Positions 8,835 through 17,381 of a stretch of DNA of 64,000 nt are shown piece by piece; positions within the stretch are counted from its first letter, which is position 1; every line of letters starts with the position of its first letter. The stretch covers positions 62,001 through 126,000 of the forward strand of contig NZ_JAUJZH010000019.1 in NCBI RefSeq assembly GCF_030486595.1, read 5' to 3'. The position numbers were made by a program, and so were the translations under genes. The stretch is from Variovorax ginsengisoli (lineage in GTDB: Bacteria > Pseudomonadota > Gammaproteobacteria > Burkholderiales > Burkholderiaceae_C). The notes under the pieces were generated by a model that made no database searches, had not been told where the DNA came from, and worked only from the letters and a program-made list of their open reading frames with translations.

Positions 8835-9041
8835 GGCGACTAGTTGCACGTGGAAAGCAAGGTGCTGGAAGTTCGCCAGTCCAAGTCCAGGCCCGAGCAA
8901 GGGCTGGTCAAGGTGCGGAGGAACAGCCTGAATCAGGACGGGGGCGTCGTGCAGATTTCCGTCGGCAATGTGGTGGTTCCGCGCCGGTCGGCATCGTCGG
9001 GTGAGCCGCAGCACGATATTTCTCAAAGGAGCGAAGCATGA
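8835..9041 (+). pseudogene. MaoC-like dehydratase C-terminal remnant
   Basis: The frame reads Gly-Asp-stop-LHVESKVLEVR, then SKSRPEQGLVKVRR and a VGNVVVPRR ending. This is the beta-strand pattern of the C-terminal half of MaoC/hotdog enoyl-CoA hydratases. An in-frame TAG lies at 8841 and the N-terminal half is missing. The remaining frame runs to a TGA overlapping the ATG of the aldo/keto reductase. A deletion joined it to the thiolase remnant. Confidence 0.55.
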
Positions 9042-10042
9042 AATACACCGTCTTTGGAAAAACCGGCCTGCGTGTGTCGCAAGTCGCATTGGGCACGGGC
9101 AACTTCGGCACGGGCTGGGGTTATGGTGCCGACCCCGATGCCGCAGAGGCCGTCTTCAACGCCTATGCCGAGGCCGGCGGCAACTTCATCGACACGGCAG
9201 ACGTTTACCAGTTCGGCCAATCGGAAGAACTGCTCGGCACTCTGCTGCAGGGGCGGCGCGAGGACTTTGTGCTGGCCACCAAGTTCACCAACGGCGCCGT
9301 GCCGAACGCGAACCGGTTGGTCACCGGCAACAGCCGCAAAGCACTGGTGGCTTCCGTGGAGGCGAGCCTCAAGCGCCTCAAGACCGACAGGATCGACATC
9401 TACTGGGCGCACCATCCCGATGGCGTCACGCCCATCGAGGAGATCGTCCGCGGCTTCGAGGATCTGGCGCGTACGGGCAAGATCCTCTATGCAGGCTTGT
9501 CGAACTTCCCCGCCTGGCGCCTGGCCCGTGCGGTCACCCTGGCTGAACTGACCCACGCGGTACCCATTGCGGCGGCCCAGTTCGAGCACAGCCTGGTGCG
9601 CCGTGAGCCCGAGGCCGACCTGTTCCCGGCCGCGCGCGCCCTGGACCTGGGCGTGGTGACCTGGTCACCGTTGGGCGGGGGCATGTTGACCGGCAAGTAC
9701 CGGCAAGGAGAAAAGGGCCGGGCTGAAGGCTTTGGCGGCCGGGTCTTCCAGCCGGAGAACTCGGCGCAGCGCACGCAGGTTCTGGACACCGTGCTGGCTG
9801 TAGCAAGCGAGTTGGGCGTCAGCGCAGGCCAGGTTGCTATTGCCTGGGCCGGCACGCATGGGGCCGTGCCGATCATCGGACCGCGCTCGGTTGCCCAACT
9901 GATCGACAACCTCGGTGCGCTGACGGTCGACCTCTCGGCCGAACAACTCCATCGCCTTGATACCGCAAGCAGCCTCGTGCCATCGGCGCCGTCACGGTCG
10001 CCGGTTCCCTGGGCCGGAGAACTCACCGAAGTCGTCGCCTGA
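9038..10042 (+). CDS. aldo/keto reductase
   Basis: 334 aa, complete. Hallmarks are an N-terminal TGLRVSQVALGTGNFG, the catalytic Asp-Tyr segment FIDTADVYQFGQSE, Lys in LATKFTNG and His in YWAHHPD, and a C-terminal NADPH-binding GPRSVAQL. It reduces aldehydes or ketones in the cytosol; the physiological substrate is unknown. Methylglyoxal is one possibility given the Dke1/glyoxalase genes nearby. Its ATG overlaps the stop of the MaoC remnant. A strong hairpin terminator follows the stop codon. Confidence 0.88.
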   Translation: MKYTVFGKTGLRVSQVALGTGNFGTGWGYGADPDAAEAVFNAYAEAGGNFIDTADVYQFGQSEELLGTLLQGRREDFVLATKFTNGAVPNANRLVTGNSRKALVASVEASLKRLKTDRIDIYWAHHPDGVTPIEEIVRGFEDLARTGKILYAGLSNFPAWRLARAVTLAELTHAVPIAAAQFEHSLVRREPEADLFPAARALDLGVVTWSPLGGGMLTGKYRQGEKGRAEGFGGRVFQPENSAQRTQVLDTVLAVASELGVSAGQVAIAWAGTHGAVPIIGPRSVAQLIDNLGALTVDLSAEQLHRLDTASSLVPSAPSRSPVPWAGELTEVVA

Positions 10043-10104
10043 GCTGAGCCTGCCGCTGCAGATAGCAGCAATAGTCGGCGATCCATCCTGGAGGTCGCTG
10101 CCAA

Positions 10105-10141
10105 CGAACGGCCACGTGCAATCGCGTGGCCGTTCGCTTTT
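10105..10141 (+). terminator. rho-independent terminator after aldo/keto reductase
   Basis: A perfect 12-bp stem, CGAACGGCCACG (10105-10116) with CGTGGCCGTTCG (10125-10136), has an 8-nt loop and is followed by CTTTT. It lies 62 bp after the aldo/keto reductase stop. Confidence 0.8.
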
Positions 10142-10610
10142 GCAGAACTTGGTGCTCGCCTGGTATCGCCCAACCATCCGTCCGTCGAGCCGCTAGAGCC
10201 TCCTCGTTCGTGGCTTTGCTGCTGGGCGTGCTCGACGCAGACCTCTTGCACCGCTCCGACCAGCGTCGTCCAGAGCCTCTTGGTCCGTTGGTCCGTCATG
10301 AGTCCGGACCCGCCCGATCGACCATGGCAGTTGCGGCAGATGCGTGTGCTCGATCCCGACCCCGATCGGCGCCTAGCCCAACAATCAGATTGATGCACAT
10401 GGGCAACTGCGCAGGGCTTCAACGGCGTGAAGCCGCTCTCTCGAAGCAGTTCACTGCGTCCCAGGAGGCGCACCGACCTTTGCTCGGGAAAACCCGCTCT
10501 TTGCGCGTCCAGTCAAGCACGACTTCCCTTTGAACGCAGTCCATCCCGGTTGCGCTGCGTATCGTTCTTCGGTTCATAAGTTCACGGCCCTGAGCCGAAA
10601 GGAGACAACG
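10142..10610. other. intergenic stretch without recognised gene
   Basis: Some frames stay open here, but none shows a family motif or a convincing ribosome-binding site. No RNA gene or IS end was recognised. The last 30 bp carry a plausible RBS (AAAGGAG) for the next gene. Confidence 0.4.
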
Positions 10611-11042
10611 ATGCCCCTACATATTCAATCATCACCGCGGCGCGCATTCCATCAAGGCGCGCTGGTGCTTGCCGCAGCCCCGCTGGCTATCCTTTCCGGC
10701 GAGGCTGCCGCAGCCTATGCCTCTACCGAAACTGTGCTGAAACATCACCTTGGTGCGTTTGCCAAAGGCTTGGACGAAATCATGCAAGACTATTCCGACT
10801 CTTCGGTCCTCCTCACGCATGACAAAAAGTATCACGGCAAGGAGGAGATCCGAGGCTTCTTCGACGGTTTCCTGAAGTCGGTCAAGCCAGGCTTCTGGGA
10901 AGCCTTCAAGATCAATGCGCAGGCGATCGACGGCGACGTGGCCTATCTTGTTTGGGAGGCGAAGCCCTTCGTGAATATCGCGACTGACACCCTGGTGGTG
11001 CGCAAGGGCAAGATCGCGGCTCAGACGTTCACTGCCGGCTAG
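10611..11042 (+). CDS. exported NTF2-like/SnoaL-like protein
   Basis: 143 aa from the ATG at 10611, which follows an AAAGGAG site. The N-terminus has S-P-R-R-A-F followed by a hydrophobic stretch and an Ala-rich cleavage region, resembling a Tat or Sec signal, so export is likely. The mature part (KHHLGAFAKGLDEIMQDYSDSSVLLTHD, KEEIRGFFDGFL, DTLVVRKGKI) matches the cone-shaped NTF2-like fold of SnoaL-type proteins. Many of these are small-molecule-binding proteins or cyclases; no catalytic assignment is possible. Confidence 0.75.
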   Translation: MPLHIQSSPRRAFHQGALVLAAAPLAILSGEAAAAYASTETVLKHHLGAFAKGLDEIMQDYSDSSVLLTHDKKYHGKEEIRGFFDGFLKSVKPGFWEAFKINAQAIDGDVAYLVWEAKPFVNIATDTLVVRKGKIAAQTFTAG

Positions 11043-11290
11043 GTCTTGCTCGAACTTTTGAAGGACTGAATCGATAGCGGTCTTTCCAGTGAAACAGCGA
11101 TGCATGCGCGTCGGGCGAGATTTCCATCTGCTGCTGCGGCGCCCACGCCGGACCTACTTGCGCCTGATGCGCGCACTCTGATGAGAGCGGGTTGTCGCTC
11201 AGCCTAGTTGAGCGAGGAGCTAGGTAGCCGTGAGTCGCGGTGGAACCGCGAGTTGCGTGCCAGCCGTGTCTTGAAAGGGGCCCGCACGAG

Positions 11291-12268
11291 CTATCGCGGA
11301 GCCGTCTCGCGAAACTCCCGGGGCCCGACGCCATACTGCAGCTTGAAGATCCTCGTGAAATGCGAAGGGTCCGCGAATCCCCAGGTATAAGCAATCTCCG
11401 CGACGCTGCAGTCCCGATAGGTCCGGCTGCGAAGGTCGTCCCTGCATCGCTCTAGTCGTTGCGTTCTGATCCACACTGAAGCGCTCACGCCGATCTGAGC
11501 AAAGAGCATGTGTACGTACCGCGGCGACATGTTGTTGGCTGCCGCGATACTGGTCGGCGACAGGTGGTCGTCCTGCAGGTGGGCGAGAATGTAGTCCTGC
11601 AGTTGCTTCAGGTAGCGCGATGACAGTCCGCGCTGTGGCGCCTCGACGCGATGGCACATCGCCGCGGTCAGCAACTCCAGCGTGGCACGCCGTACGCCGG
11701 CATTGTCGCCTTCGGTGAAGAGTTCCAGTTGATGTGCGAGGCTGTCGATGTGCGAATAGAGAACCGCACCGATTCCGACGCGGCTGTCGATCACCGTACC
11801 GGTGAATCCCGTGCCACGGGGAAGTCGCTCCTTGACCTCCGCCCAAGGCAGTACTAGCGACACCTTGTGCAGACGTTCCATCACCGTGAATTCGGCTGGC
11901 TGCGCGCTCGTCCAGATCACCAGGTCTCCCGCACCCAGGCTGATGTCCTCTCCCGCGAAATGGAATCTCTCGCGCCCAGCCTTGGTAATCTGCACGCCGA
12001 TGTAGGGGACGGGCTCACGGCCGACAAATTGCGGCAGCCGGCTTCCCGAGCAGGGGTCGCACACGCACTCGACCGCGCGCAGGCCGTTGATGTCGCGGCT
12101 CCGAATGCTCGCCGAGAAACCGTCGGCGACCGATTCTGTGACCTGCCAATGGCCGTAGTTCTGCGTGAGGGCGGCTTGCCACGCGTCAGTGGCCTCGGAC
12201 CTGCGGATGCCGGCGGTCGACCAGTGCTGTACCGTCAAGGGGCTCTTCATGCTGGCGTTTGCTTGCAT
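11291..12268 (-). CDS. AraC-family transcriptional regulator
   Basis: 325 aa from the ATG at 12268 (a GTG at 12286 is also possible). The N-terminal half is an AraC-binding-like ligand domain. The C-terminal double HTH includes LSPTSIAAANNMSPRYVHMLFAQIG and CSVAEIAYTWGFADPSHFTRIFKLQYGVGPREFR, the classic AraC/XylS signature. It is the last gene of a minus-strand run with the Dke1-like and glyoxalase genes (82 bp gap) and is the likely regulator of that pathway. Confidence 0.88.
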   Translation of the reverse strand: MQANASMKSPLTVQHWSTAGIRRSEATDAWQAALTQNYGHWQVTESVADGFSASIRSRDINGLRAVECVCDPCSGSRLPQFVGREPVPYIGVQITKAGRERFHFAGEDISLGAGDLVIWTSAQPAEFTVMERLHKVSLVLPWAEVKERLPRGTGFTGTVIDSRVGIGAVLYSHIDSLAHQLELFTEGDNAGVRRATLELLTAAMCHRVEAPQRGLSSRYLKQLQDYILAHLQDDHLSPTSIAAANNMSPRYVHMLFAQIGVSASVWIRTQRLERCRDDLRSRTYRDCSVAEIAYTWGFADPSHFTRIFKLQYGVGPREFRETAPR

Positions 12269-12350
12269 GTTGTCTCCGTTGTGCACGTGACCCCGATGGG
12301 TCGCGATGCAGAATATCCGGGAGCAGCGCGGGTGCCGAGGGGGTTTGCAC

Positions 12351-12746
12351 TCAGTGGTAGTGACCGTGGCGCTCTAGCACTTCGATTTTGTACCCGTCCG
12401 GGTCCTGGATGAAGAAGAAGCGCGCGAGCAGTTCCTCCCCGCGCTTGAATTCCTTCACATCTCCGGGCTGATAACCCATGCCCAATAGGCGCGCCCTTTC
12501 GGCGTTCGCATCGTCGACCACGGCGGCGATGTGCCCGTAGCCGCTGCCGTGGGTGTAGGGCTCCTCCCTGCCCTTGTTCAGCGTCAACTCCAGTTCGAAT
12601 TCGCACTCGCCGCTGCGCAGGTAAACCAGCGCGAAATCCGGAAAGTCCAGCCGATGGGACTCGGATAGATCCAACAGGTCGGCGTAGAAGCGCATTGAAC
12701 GATCCAGGTCGGCTACCCGGATCATGGTGTGGATGATCTTGGACAT
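12351..12746 (-). CDS. gloA: lactoylglutathione lyase (glyoxalase I)
   Basis: 131 aa, close to E. coli GloA in length. All four metal ligands can be aligned: His6 (IIHTMIRV), Glu53 (ELELTLN), His72 (YGHIAAV) and Glu122 (KIEVLE). The enzyme isomerises the hemithioacetal of methylglyoxal and glutathione to S-lactoylglutathione in the cytosol. It lies 38 bp downstream of the acetylacetone-dioxygenase-like gene, whose known reaction releases methylglyoxal, so the pairing makes metabolic sense. It is probably co-transcribed with that gene and the AraC regulator. Confidence 0.88.
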   Translation of the reverse strand: MSKIIHTMIRVADLDRSMRFYADLLDLSESHRLDFPDFALVYLRSGECEFELELTLNKGREEPYTHGSGYGHIAAVVDDANAERARLLGMGYQPGDVKEFKRGEELLARFFFIQDPDGYKIEVLERHGHYH

Positions 12747-12784
12747 GAGGGAAATCGGAGCCCGAATTCAAGGCACTCGATCGT

Positions 12785-13237
12785 CTACCTATGCGCGTCG
12801 ACGTGCGCCTGCCAGGCGCCCTGCGCCTCTTCCCAGCCGATGTTGGCAATCACGCTTGCATCGGGGTTGATGAACGCGAGCGGCCCGGAAAACGTCATGT
12901 AGAACGCGCTCGGGACGGGGAAGTAGGTCTTGTCGTGGCGCGCGCCGGAAGACTCGAAGCCGTAGCCCGGCGCCAGCGCCGTATCGCCTCCTTCGGCCTT
13001 GCCCCCGCGCACGTCCATGCGGCCCTTGTAGAGGAAATATTCGCCCGGCCCGGTGTGGAAGTGCGCATTGAAGGACGAGCCCTCCGGACACTCGAACACG
13101 GCCGTCCAACTGCCAGCCTCCGGCGAGACGTAAAGCAACCTCCAGGTGATGCCCCCCTTTGAAAAGGCGTCGGGAAAAGGCGCCCACGGCATGTCGTCTA
13201 TCTGGACGTACTCTTCCTTGGCTTTCATTTTGGCCAT
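12785..13237 (-). CDS. acetylacetone-cleaving dioxygenase (Dke1-like cupin)
   Basis: 150 aa single-domain cupin. From memory of Acinetobacter johnsonii Dke1 (about 153 aa), the match covers nearly the whole length: FPDAFSKGGITWRLL, GPGEYFLYKGRMDVRGG, APGYGFESSGARH, FYMTFSGPL and IGWEEAQGAW. The three Fe(II)-binding His residues of Dke1 correspond to H59, H61 (NAHFH) and H101 (GARH). Dke1 splits 2,4-pentanedione with O2 into acetate and methylglyoxal. The downstream glyoxalase I supports this role. It heads a minus-strand operon of three genes. Confidence 0.8.
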   Translation of the reverse strand: MAKMKAKEEYVQIDDMPWAPFPDAFSKGGITWRLLYVSPEAGSWTAVFECPEGSSFNAHFHTGPGEYFLYKGRMDVRGGKAEGGDTALAPGYGFESSGARHDKTYFPVPSAFYMTFSGPLAFINPDASVIANIGWEEAQGAWQAHVDAHR

Positions 13238-13469
13238 TTGTTCTGTCTCCTTGCTCGCAAGAGCTTCAAGTGATTACACGGGCATCGGCCCCCCGCAACG
13301 ACGAGCCGACGAAACGCGCGCCCTGGGACTGCGCGAAGGCATGTCTTGGAACACGCTCACACAAACGATAGGCGGCGCGGGCGCGAACGACTGGGGCTTG
13401 CAGGAAGTACTGCTTGACTGCGCGCGAACTCCACGGATTGAAGGTCTCCGGGTTAACGCGAATACCGGG

Positions 13470-13985
13470 GGGGTAAGCGGTCCACGTCGACCGCGACCAC
13501 GTTGTCACGCTTCGGATTCAGTGTCACCGCGCCCGCTGGCGTCCAGTTGCGCGTGCTGCGCGCCGAGTGCGCCGGATGGCGCTCGCGCGCCTGGGTATAG
13601 AGCGCGTGCGATCACCGCATCAAGGCCAGCATGGCGCTGTGCAGGCGTGACGTAGCGAATGCCGCTATGGCGATGGCGATGTTCGACGCTGTACCAACGC
13701 ACGAATGCCCTGGCCCAGGCGGCGAGCAGCGTGCAGGTCGCCAAAGCCCTTGGCAGGGAACTCAGGGCGGTACTTGGCGGTGCGAAACCGCGACTCGGCA
13801 TAGGCGTTGTCATCGCTCACGCGCGGCCTGGAGTACGACGGCTTCACAACCAGCAGATCGGGCAGCGGGTGTTTGTCGTGCACGTTGGCTGCGCACACCC
13901 TCATGCGTTTGACATGGCGAGCCGGCGACCTCGCAAAACAGAAGTTCATGGCCGCACCCACAAGCCTGTTGAAAAAATAAATTTT
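13470..13985 (-). pseudogene. IS3-type transposase remnant (copy 2)
   Basis: Minus-strand frames, broken by frameshifts, show the DDE-domain end of an IS3 OrfB: YSRPRVSDDNAYAESRFRTAKYRPEF, then FVRWYSVEHRHRHSGIRYVTPAQRHAG, and RNWTPAGAVTLNP in a third frame. The 13,480-13,690 part closely matches copy 1 at 77-297, in the same orientation. The N-terminal part and the IS ends are not recognisable. Confidence 0.75.
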
Positions 13986-14071
13986 TCTGTGTAATATCGA
14001 CAAACGGCTGACGCAACCGAGCATTGTCCGACGCTGGATGAGTGGAAGGTGATCGTTAGTCGAGGTCCGGC

Positions 14072-14094
14072 GGCTTGACCCTTTGGGTCAAGCC
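14072..14094. promoter_or_regulatory. perfect 10-bp inverted repeat upstream of the low-GC island
   Basis: GGCTTGACCC and GGGTCAAGCC flank a TTT loop, 30 bp before the GTG start of the receptor gene. It has no T-tract, so it is more likely an operator or 5' hairpin than a terminator. Confidence 0.4.
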
Positions 14095-14123
14095 TCGCAA
14101 TCCAACACGCCCAGGAGACAAAA

Positions 14124-15137
14124 GTGTTAATCCATCATCCGCTCACTTCGGTCAAGAGAATTTCCGCATGTTGGAAGGCGGTCATATTCAGTCTGATCGC
14201 AATGGCTTTCTCTCTGCCGCAATACAGCGCTGGTAGCGAGCAATATCCGTCAAAGCCAATAGTAGTCAAGGTGGCGTTTCCGGCCGGAGGTGGAGTAGAC
14301 GGGGTTGTCAGGCAAATTCTCGCAGCGCTTCAAAGTTCGCTTGGTCAACCCGTCGTAGTTGAAAACCTTCCGGGCGTAGGTGGTGCTATTGGCGCCATGA
14401 ACGTCGCGAGAGCGTCGTCGGACGGATACACGCTGCTTGCCCACGCGAACGATCTGATTCTCGCGCCACTTGTGTTGTCGTCCGCCCAATACAAGGCGAG
14501 CGACTTTAGGCTGATCACCCCATTATCTCGCAGCGACTTCATTCTTGTAGCTCGGCCAGGGCTTGCAGGAAAAAAGCTCAAAGATTTAGTTGAGATGAGT
14601 AAAACAGCGCAGGGGGGGCTATCCATCGCGCACCAGGGTCTTGGATCGCTATCGCATTTGGCCAGTGAAGATTTTGCCTCGTTCGCCGGAATGCAAATCA
14701 CAGGAGTGCCCTATAAGGGAGGGGCGCCAATCATTCAGGATCTTCTCGGGAACCATGTCGACTTAGCCTTTTTGCCTATTGCAGCCAACAGCATTTCTAT
14801 GATCAAAGAAGGCCGGATCATTCCAGTCGGCCTAGCTGCATCGCAGCGCAACGCAGAGATTCCCGATGTAGCAACTCTCGCGGAGGGGCGTGATCGCACG
14901 TTTGAATACGCCTCCTGGAGTGTGATTATGGTGAAGCGGGATGTGCCTGAGAGCGTTGCCGAAAGGCTAAACATCGCTATTCGCAAGGCGATTGAAACGC
15001 CTGAATTCCAAAGATTTGCCAAAGATAGTGCCGCCAAGCCATTCGGTATGTCGCTGAAAGAAGCTGATGTCTTTTACGCATCAGCTATCAAGCAGTACGC
15101 AGATATGGCGGTCAAGTTCAAATTGCAGCCGCAGTGA
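14124..15137 (+). CDS. Bug-family (TctC-like) solute-binding protein
   Basis: 337 aa from a GTG start with AGGAG at 14112-14116. An N-terminal signal peptide (hydrophobic VIFSLIAMAFSL) is followed by YPSKPIVVKVAFPAGGGVDGVVRQI and GVGGAIGAMNVARASSDGYTLL, the signature of periplasmic Bug receptors. These deliver carboxylates or aromatics to tripartite tricarboxylate transporters, or act as orphan sensors. No TctA/TctB membrane gene is in the window. It is the first gene of a co-oriented, lower-GC catabolic run, and the ligand is probably the pathway substrate. Confidence 0.88.
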   Translation: MLIHHPLTSVKRISACWKAVIFSLIAMAFSLPQYSAGSEQYPSKPIVVKVAFPAGGGVDGVVRQILAALQSSLGQPVVVENLPGVGGAIGAMNVARASSDGYTLLAHANDLILAPLVLSSAQYKASDFRLITPLSRSDFILVARPGLAGKKLKDLVEMSKTAQGGLSIAHQGLGSLSHLASEDFASFAGMQITGVPYKGGAPIIQDLLGNHVDLAFLPIAANSISMIKEGRIIPVGLAASQRNAEIPDVATLAEGRDRTFEYASWSVIMVKRDVPESVAERLNIAIRKAIETPEFQRFAKDSAAKPFGMSLKEADVFYASAIKQYADMAVKFKLQPQ

Positions 15138-15232
15138 TCTCTAGAAGCGCGGTCTTTGCCGAAAGAAATTTTTGTAGCTCGGAGTGCACCGCGGCTGGCT
15201 CCAAATTTTATGTGACCCAAAGTATCTAACGT

Positions 15233-16036
15233 ATGACAGAAAGAGGCGGAATTGTGAATGATTTGATTAAGCATAGTGTTGACGGCCCAGTTTCCATTTT
15301 GTCGATGGAAGCACGCCCGCACAATTTTATGAGTATTGCATTTTTGGACGCGGTACTGGATGGTTTGTCCGCAGCTGAGTCCGCAGGGTCACGAGCGGTC
15401 ATTCTGCGCAGCGGTCTCAAGAATTTCTCTGCAGGCGCGGACGTCGACTATTTGAATGAAGTGCGAAACGCCGCTATCGCGGGTCGTGCACATCCGTATG
15501 ACCTTCCCGGCTTTCTCACTCGATTCGAATCATGTCGATTGCCAGTAATCGCTAGCGTGCACGGCATCTGCGTGGGGGGGGGATTGGAATTGGCAATCGC
15601 TTGCGACTACATCATTGCATCCGAGTCGGCGAAGCTGGGATGTGTTGAAGTGGTCGTCGGCTTGCATCCGTTGATGGGTGCAGTCCAGCGGATTACCCAA
15701 CGCGCCGGTGCATTGCGCGCAAGTGAGATGGCGATTCTTGGACGCAGATACGACGCCTCTACTCTGGAGCGATGGAACTTGCTTAACTTGGTGGTCCCAG
15801 ACGACCGATTGCAGTCGGCCACGCTGAGCATTGCTAACGAAATCGCTGCCGGCCCCACTGTCGCTCACACCGCATCAAAGCAACTAATTCGCATTTCTGT
15901 GAGTCAGGGAGTAGCCGCCGCAGACGCGGCGATGACGCAGCTTCAGGCCTCAATCTGGGCTTCCAAGGACCTCGTGCTCGGGCTTGCTGCGTACAAAGCA
16001 GGCGACTTGGGCTCGACCAAATACGAGGGGGTTTAG
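15233..16036 (+). CDS. enoyl-CoA hydratase/isomerase family protein
   Basis: 267 aa. Crotonase-fold motifs include FSAGADVDYLNE (oxyanion-hole region), VIASVHGICVGGGLELAIACD and VVVGLHPLMGAVQRI. The typical second catalytic Glu region is altered, so hydratase, isomerase or hydrolase activity cannot be decided. The ATG at 15233 was chosen; a GTG at 15254 is an alternative start. It ends 2 bp before the CoA-transferase gene, indicating translational linkage and a CoA-thioester pathway. Confidence 0.87.
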   Translation: MTERGGIVNDLIKHSVDGPVSILSMEARPHNFMSIAFLDAVLDGLSAAESAGSRAVILRSGLKNFSAGADVDYLNEVRNAAIAGRAHPYDLPGFLTRFESCRLPVIASVHGICVGGGLELAIACDYIIASESAKLGCVEVVVGLHPLMGAVQRITQRAGALRASEMAILGRRYDASTLERWNLLNLVVPDDRLQSATLSIANEIAAGPTVAHTASKQLIRISVSQGVAAADAAMTQLQASIWASKDLVLGLAAYKAGDLGSTKYEGV

Positions 16037-16038
16037 CC

Positions 16039-17268
16039 ATGAGCGGCCCACTAAGTGGAATCAGAGTCGTTGACTTTTCACGTGTGCTCGCCGGCCCATT
16101 GTGTGCCCGAACCTTGATGGATCTGGGTGCCGATGTGATCAAGGTCGAACCGCCACGGCAAGACCTTTCCCGGTTCGCCTACCCAAGGACTTCGGGCATG
16201 TCGGGATACTACGCGCAGCAGAACGCTGGAAAGCGCAACGTCTGCATTGATCTCAACGTGCCGGGAGCACTCGACGTCATCCTCAAGCTATGTGACGAAG
16301 CAGATGTTGTCGTTGAGAATTTCCGCGCCGGAACGATGAAGTTTCTGGGATTGGATTATGAGACCTTGGCAGCGCGCAATTCGCGCTTGATCTATGTATC
16401 CATCTCCGGGTATGGCCAACTCGGACCTTGGGCCAGCAGGATGGCATACGCACCTGTAATTCAGGCAGAGTCCGGATTTACGCGTAATAGTCTGGACCAT
16501 TACGGCGCAGCGTTAGAGCGGTCAATGACCGACAGTCTCTCGCATGCTGATGTGTATACCGGCTTGCAAGGCGCAATCGCCGCATTGGCGGCGTTGAACC
16601 GGCGGTCCCTGACCGGTGTTGGTCAGCACGTCGATGTTCCGATGGCTGCCACGATGCTCGCAATGAGTGAGCGTGCACATTTCGATCTGAATCCGGAGGA
16701 ACTTAACGACGAACCACCCATTCTCGGCGCGGCGGATTGTCCTTTCTTTGAAGGACCGAACGGTGAGCAGATCGTGTTGAGTGCGAGCTTGGTTGGCTCT
16801 CTTACGTTTCCATTCTTTCTTAAAGCGATGCGTCGACCTGACCTAGCGTCTGACGTGCGCTTTGCAACGGCGACCGCTCGAAAACAGAATGTGGCCGACT
16901 TGCATCGGATAGTGCAGACATGGTTCTACACATTTCAGGGCATTGCAGCTCTCGATTGCCAATTGGACGAAGCGAAAATCGCGATGGGTGTGATCCGTAC
17001 GGCGTCTGCCTTGACTACCTCAGTGTGGGCTGAACATTGGCGCGCAGTAGAGCGTGTGCCGAACCGCCGCGGCGGAGAGTACATATTGCCCGGTCGTCCG
17101 TGGCGGTTTTCCAAGGATGAACTAACGCCTCCTGGATCGCCTGCATTCCGAGGCGAGCACAACCGAGAGGTACTTTCGAGTATCGGAGTGTCAGAGGAGC
17201 ATGTTAATTCGCTCTTTGATGCTGGCGCACTACTCATCGACTCAGAAAACCTCTCGCAAATAAATTGA
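16039..17268 (+). CDS. class III CoA transferase (CaiB/BaiF family)
   Basis: 409 aa. Family motifs are GIRVVDFSRVLAGPLCARTLMDLGADVIKVEPP, GKRNVCIDLN, VVVENFRAGTM and the nucleophilic Asp in SHADVYTGLQGAIAAL. These enzymes move CoA between carboxylic acids through an aspartyl-CoA anhydride in the cytosol. Here it probably activates the pathway acid. It lies directly after the enoyl-CoA hydratase with a 2-bp gap and is followed by two FAH/hydratase-type genes. Confidence 0.9.
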   Translation: MSGPLSGIRVVDFSRVLAGPLCARTLMDLGADVIKVEPPRQDLSRFAYPRTSGMSGYYAQQNAGKRNVCIDLNVPGALDVILKLCDEADVVVENFRAGTMKFLGLDYETLAARNSRLIYVSISGYGQLGPWASRMAYAPVIQAESGFTRNSLDHYGAALERSMTDSLSHADVYTGLQGAIAALAALNRRSLTGVGQHVDVPMAATMLAMSERAHFDLNPEELNDEPPILGAADCPFFEGPNGEQIVLSASLVGSLTFPFFLKAMRRPDLASDVRFATATARKQNVADLHRIVQTWFYTFQGIAALDCQLDEAKIAMGVIRTASALTTSVWAEHWRAVERVPNRRGGEYILPGRPWRFSKDELTPPGSPAFRGEHNREVLSSIGVSEEHVNSLFDAGALLIDSENLSQIN

Positions 17269-17381
17269 GAATTCTTGAATGCCGCGGCCCAGCCGAGAGT
17301 ACTGACTCCAAGCAACGGCATCGTACATGCCGCGTCACATAACCAGATAGCTCTGTCAGATTTTTTACAGGATCCAGCATC

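Noticed and set aside
10126..10533. Long plus-strand open frame after the aldo/keto reductase terminator
   Set aside because: Arg/Ser/Pro-rich composition typical of a chance frame in GC-rich DNA, overlaps a terminator and shows no family motif.
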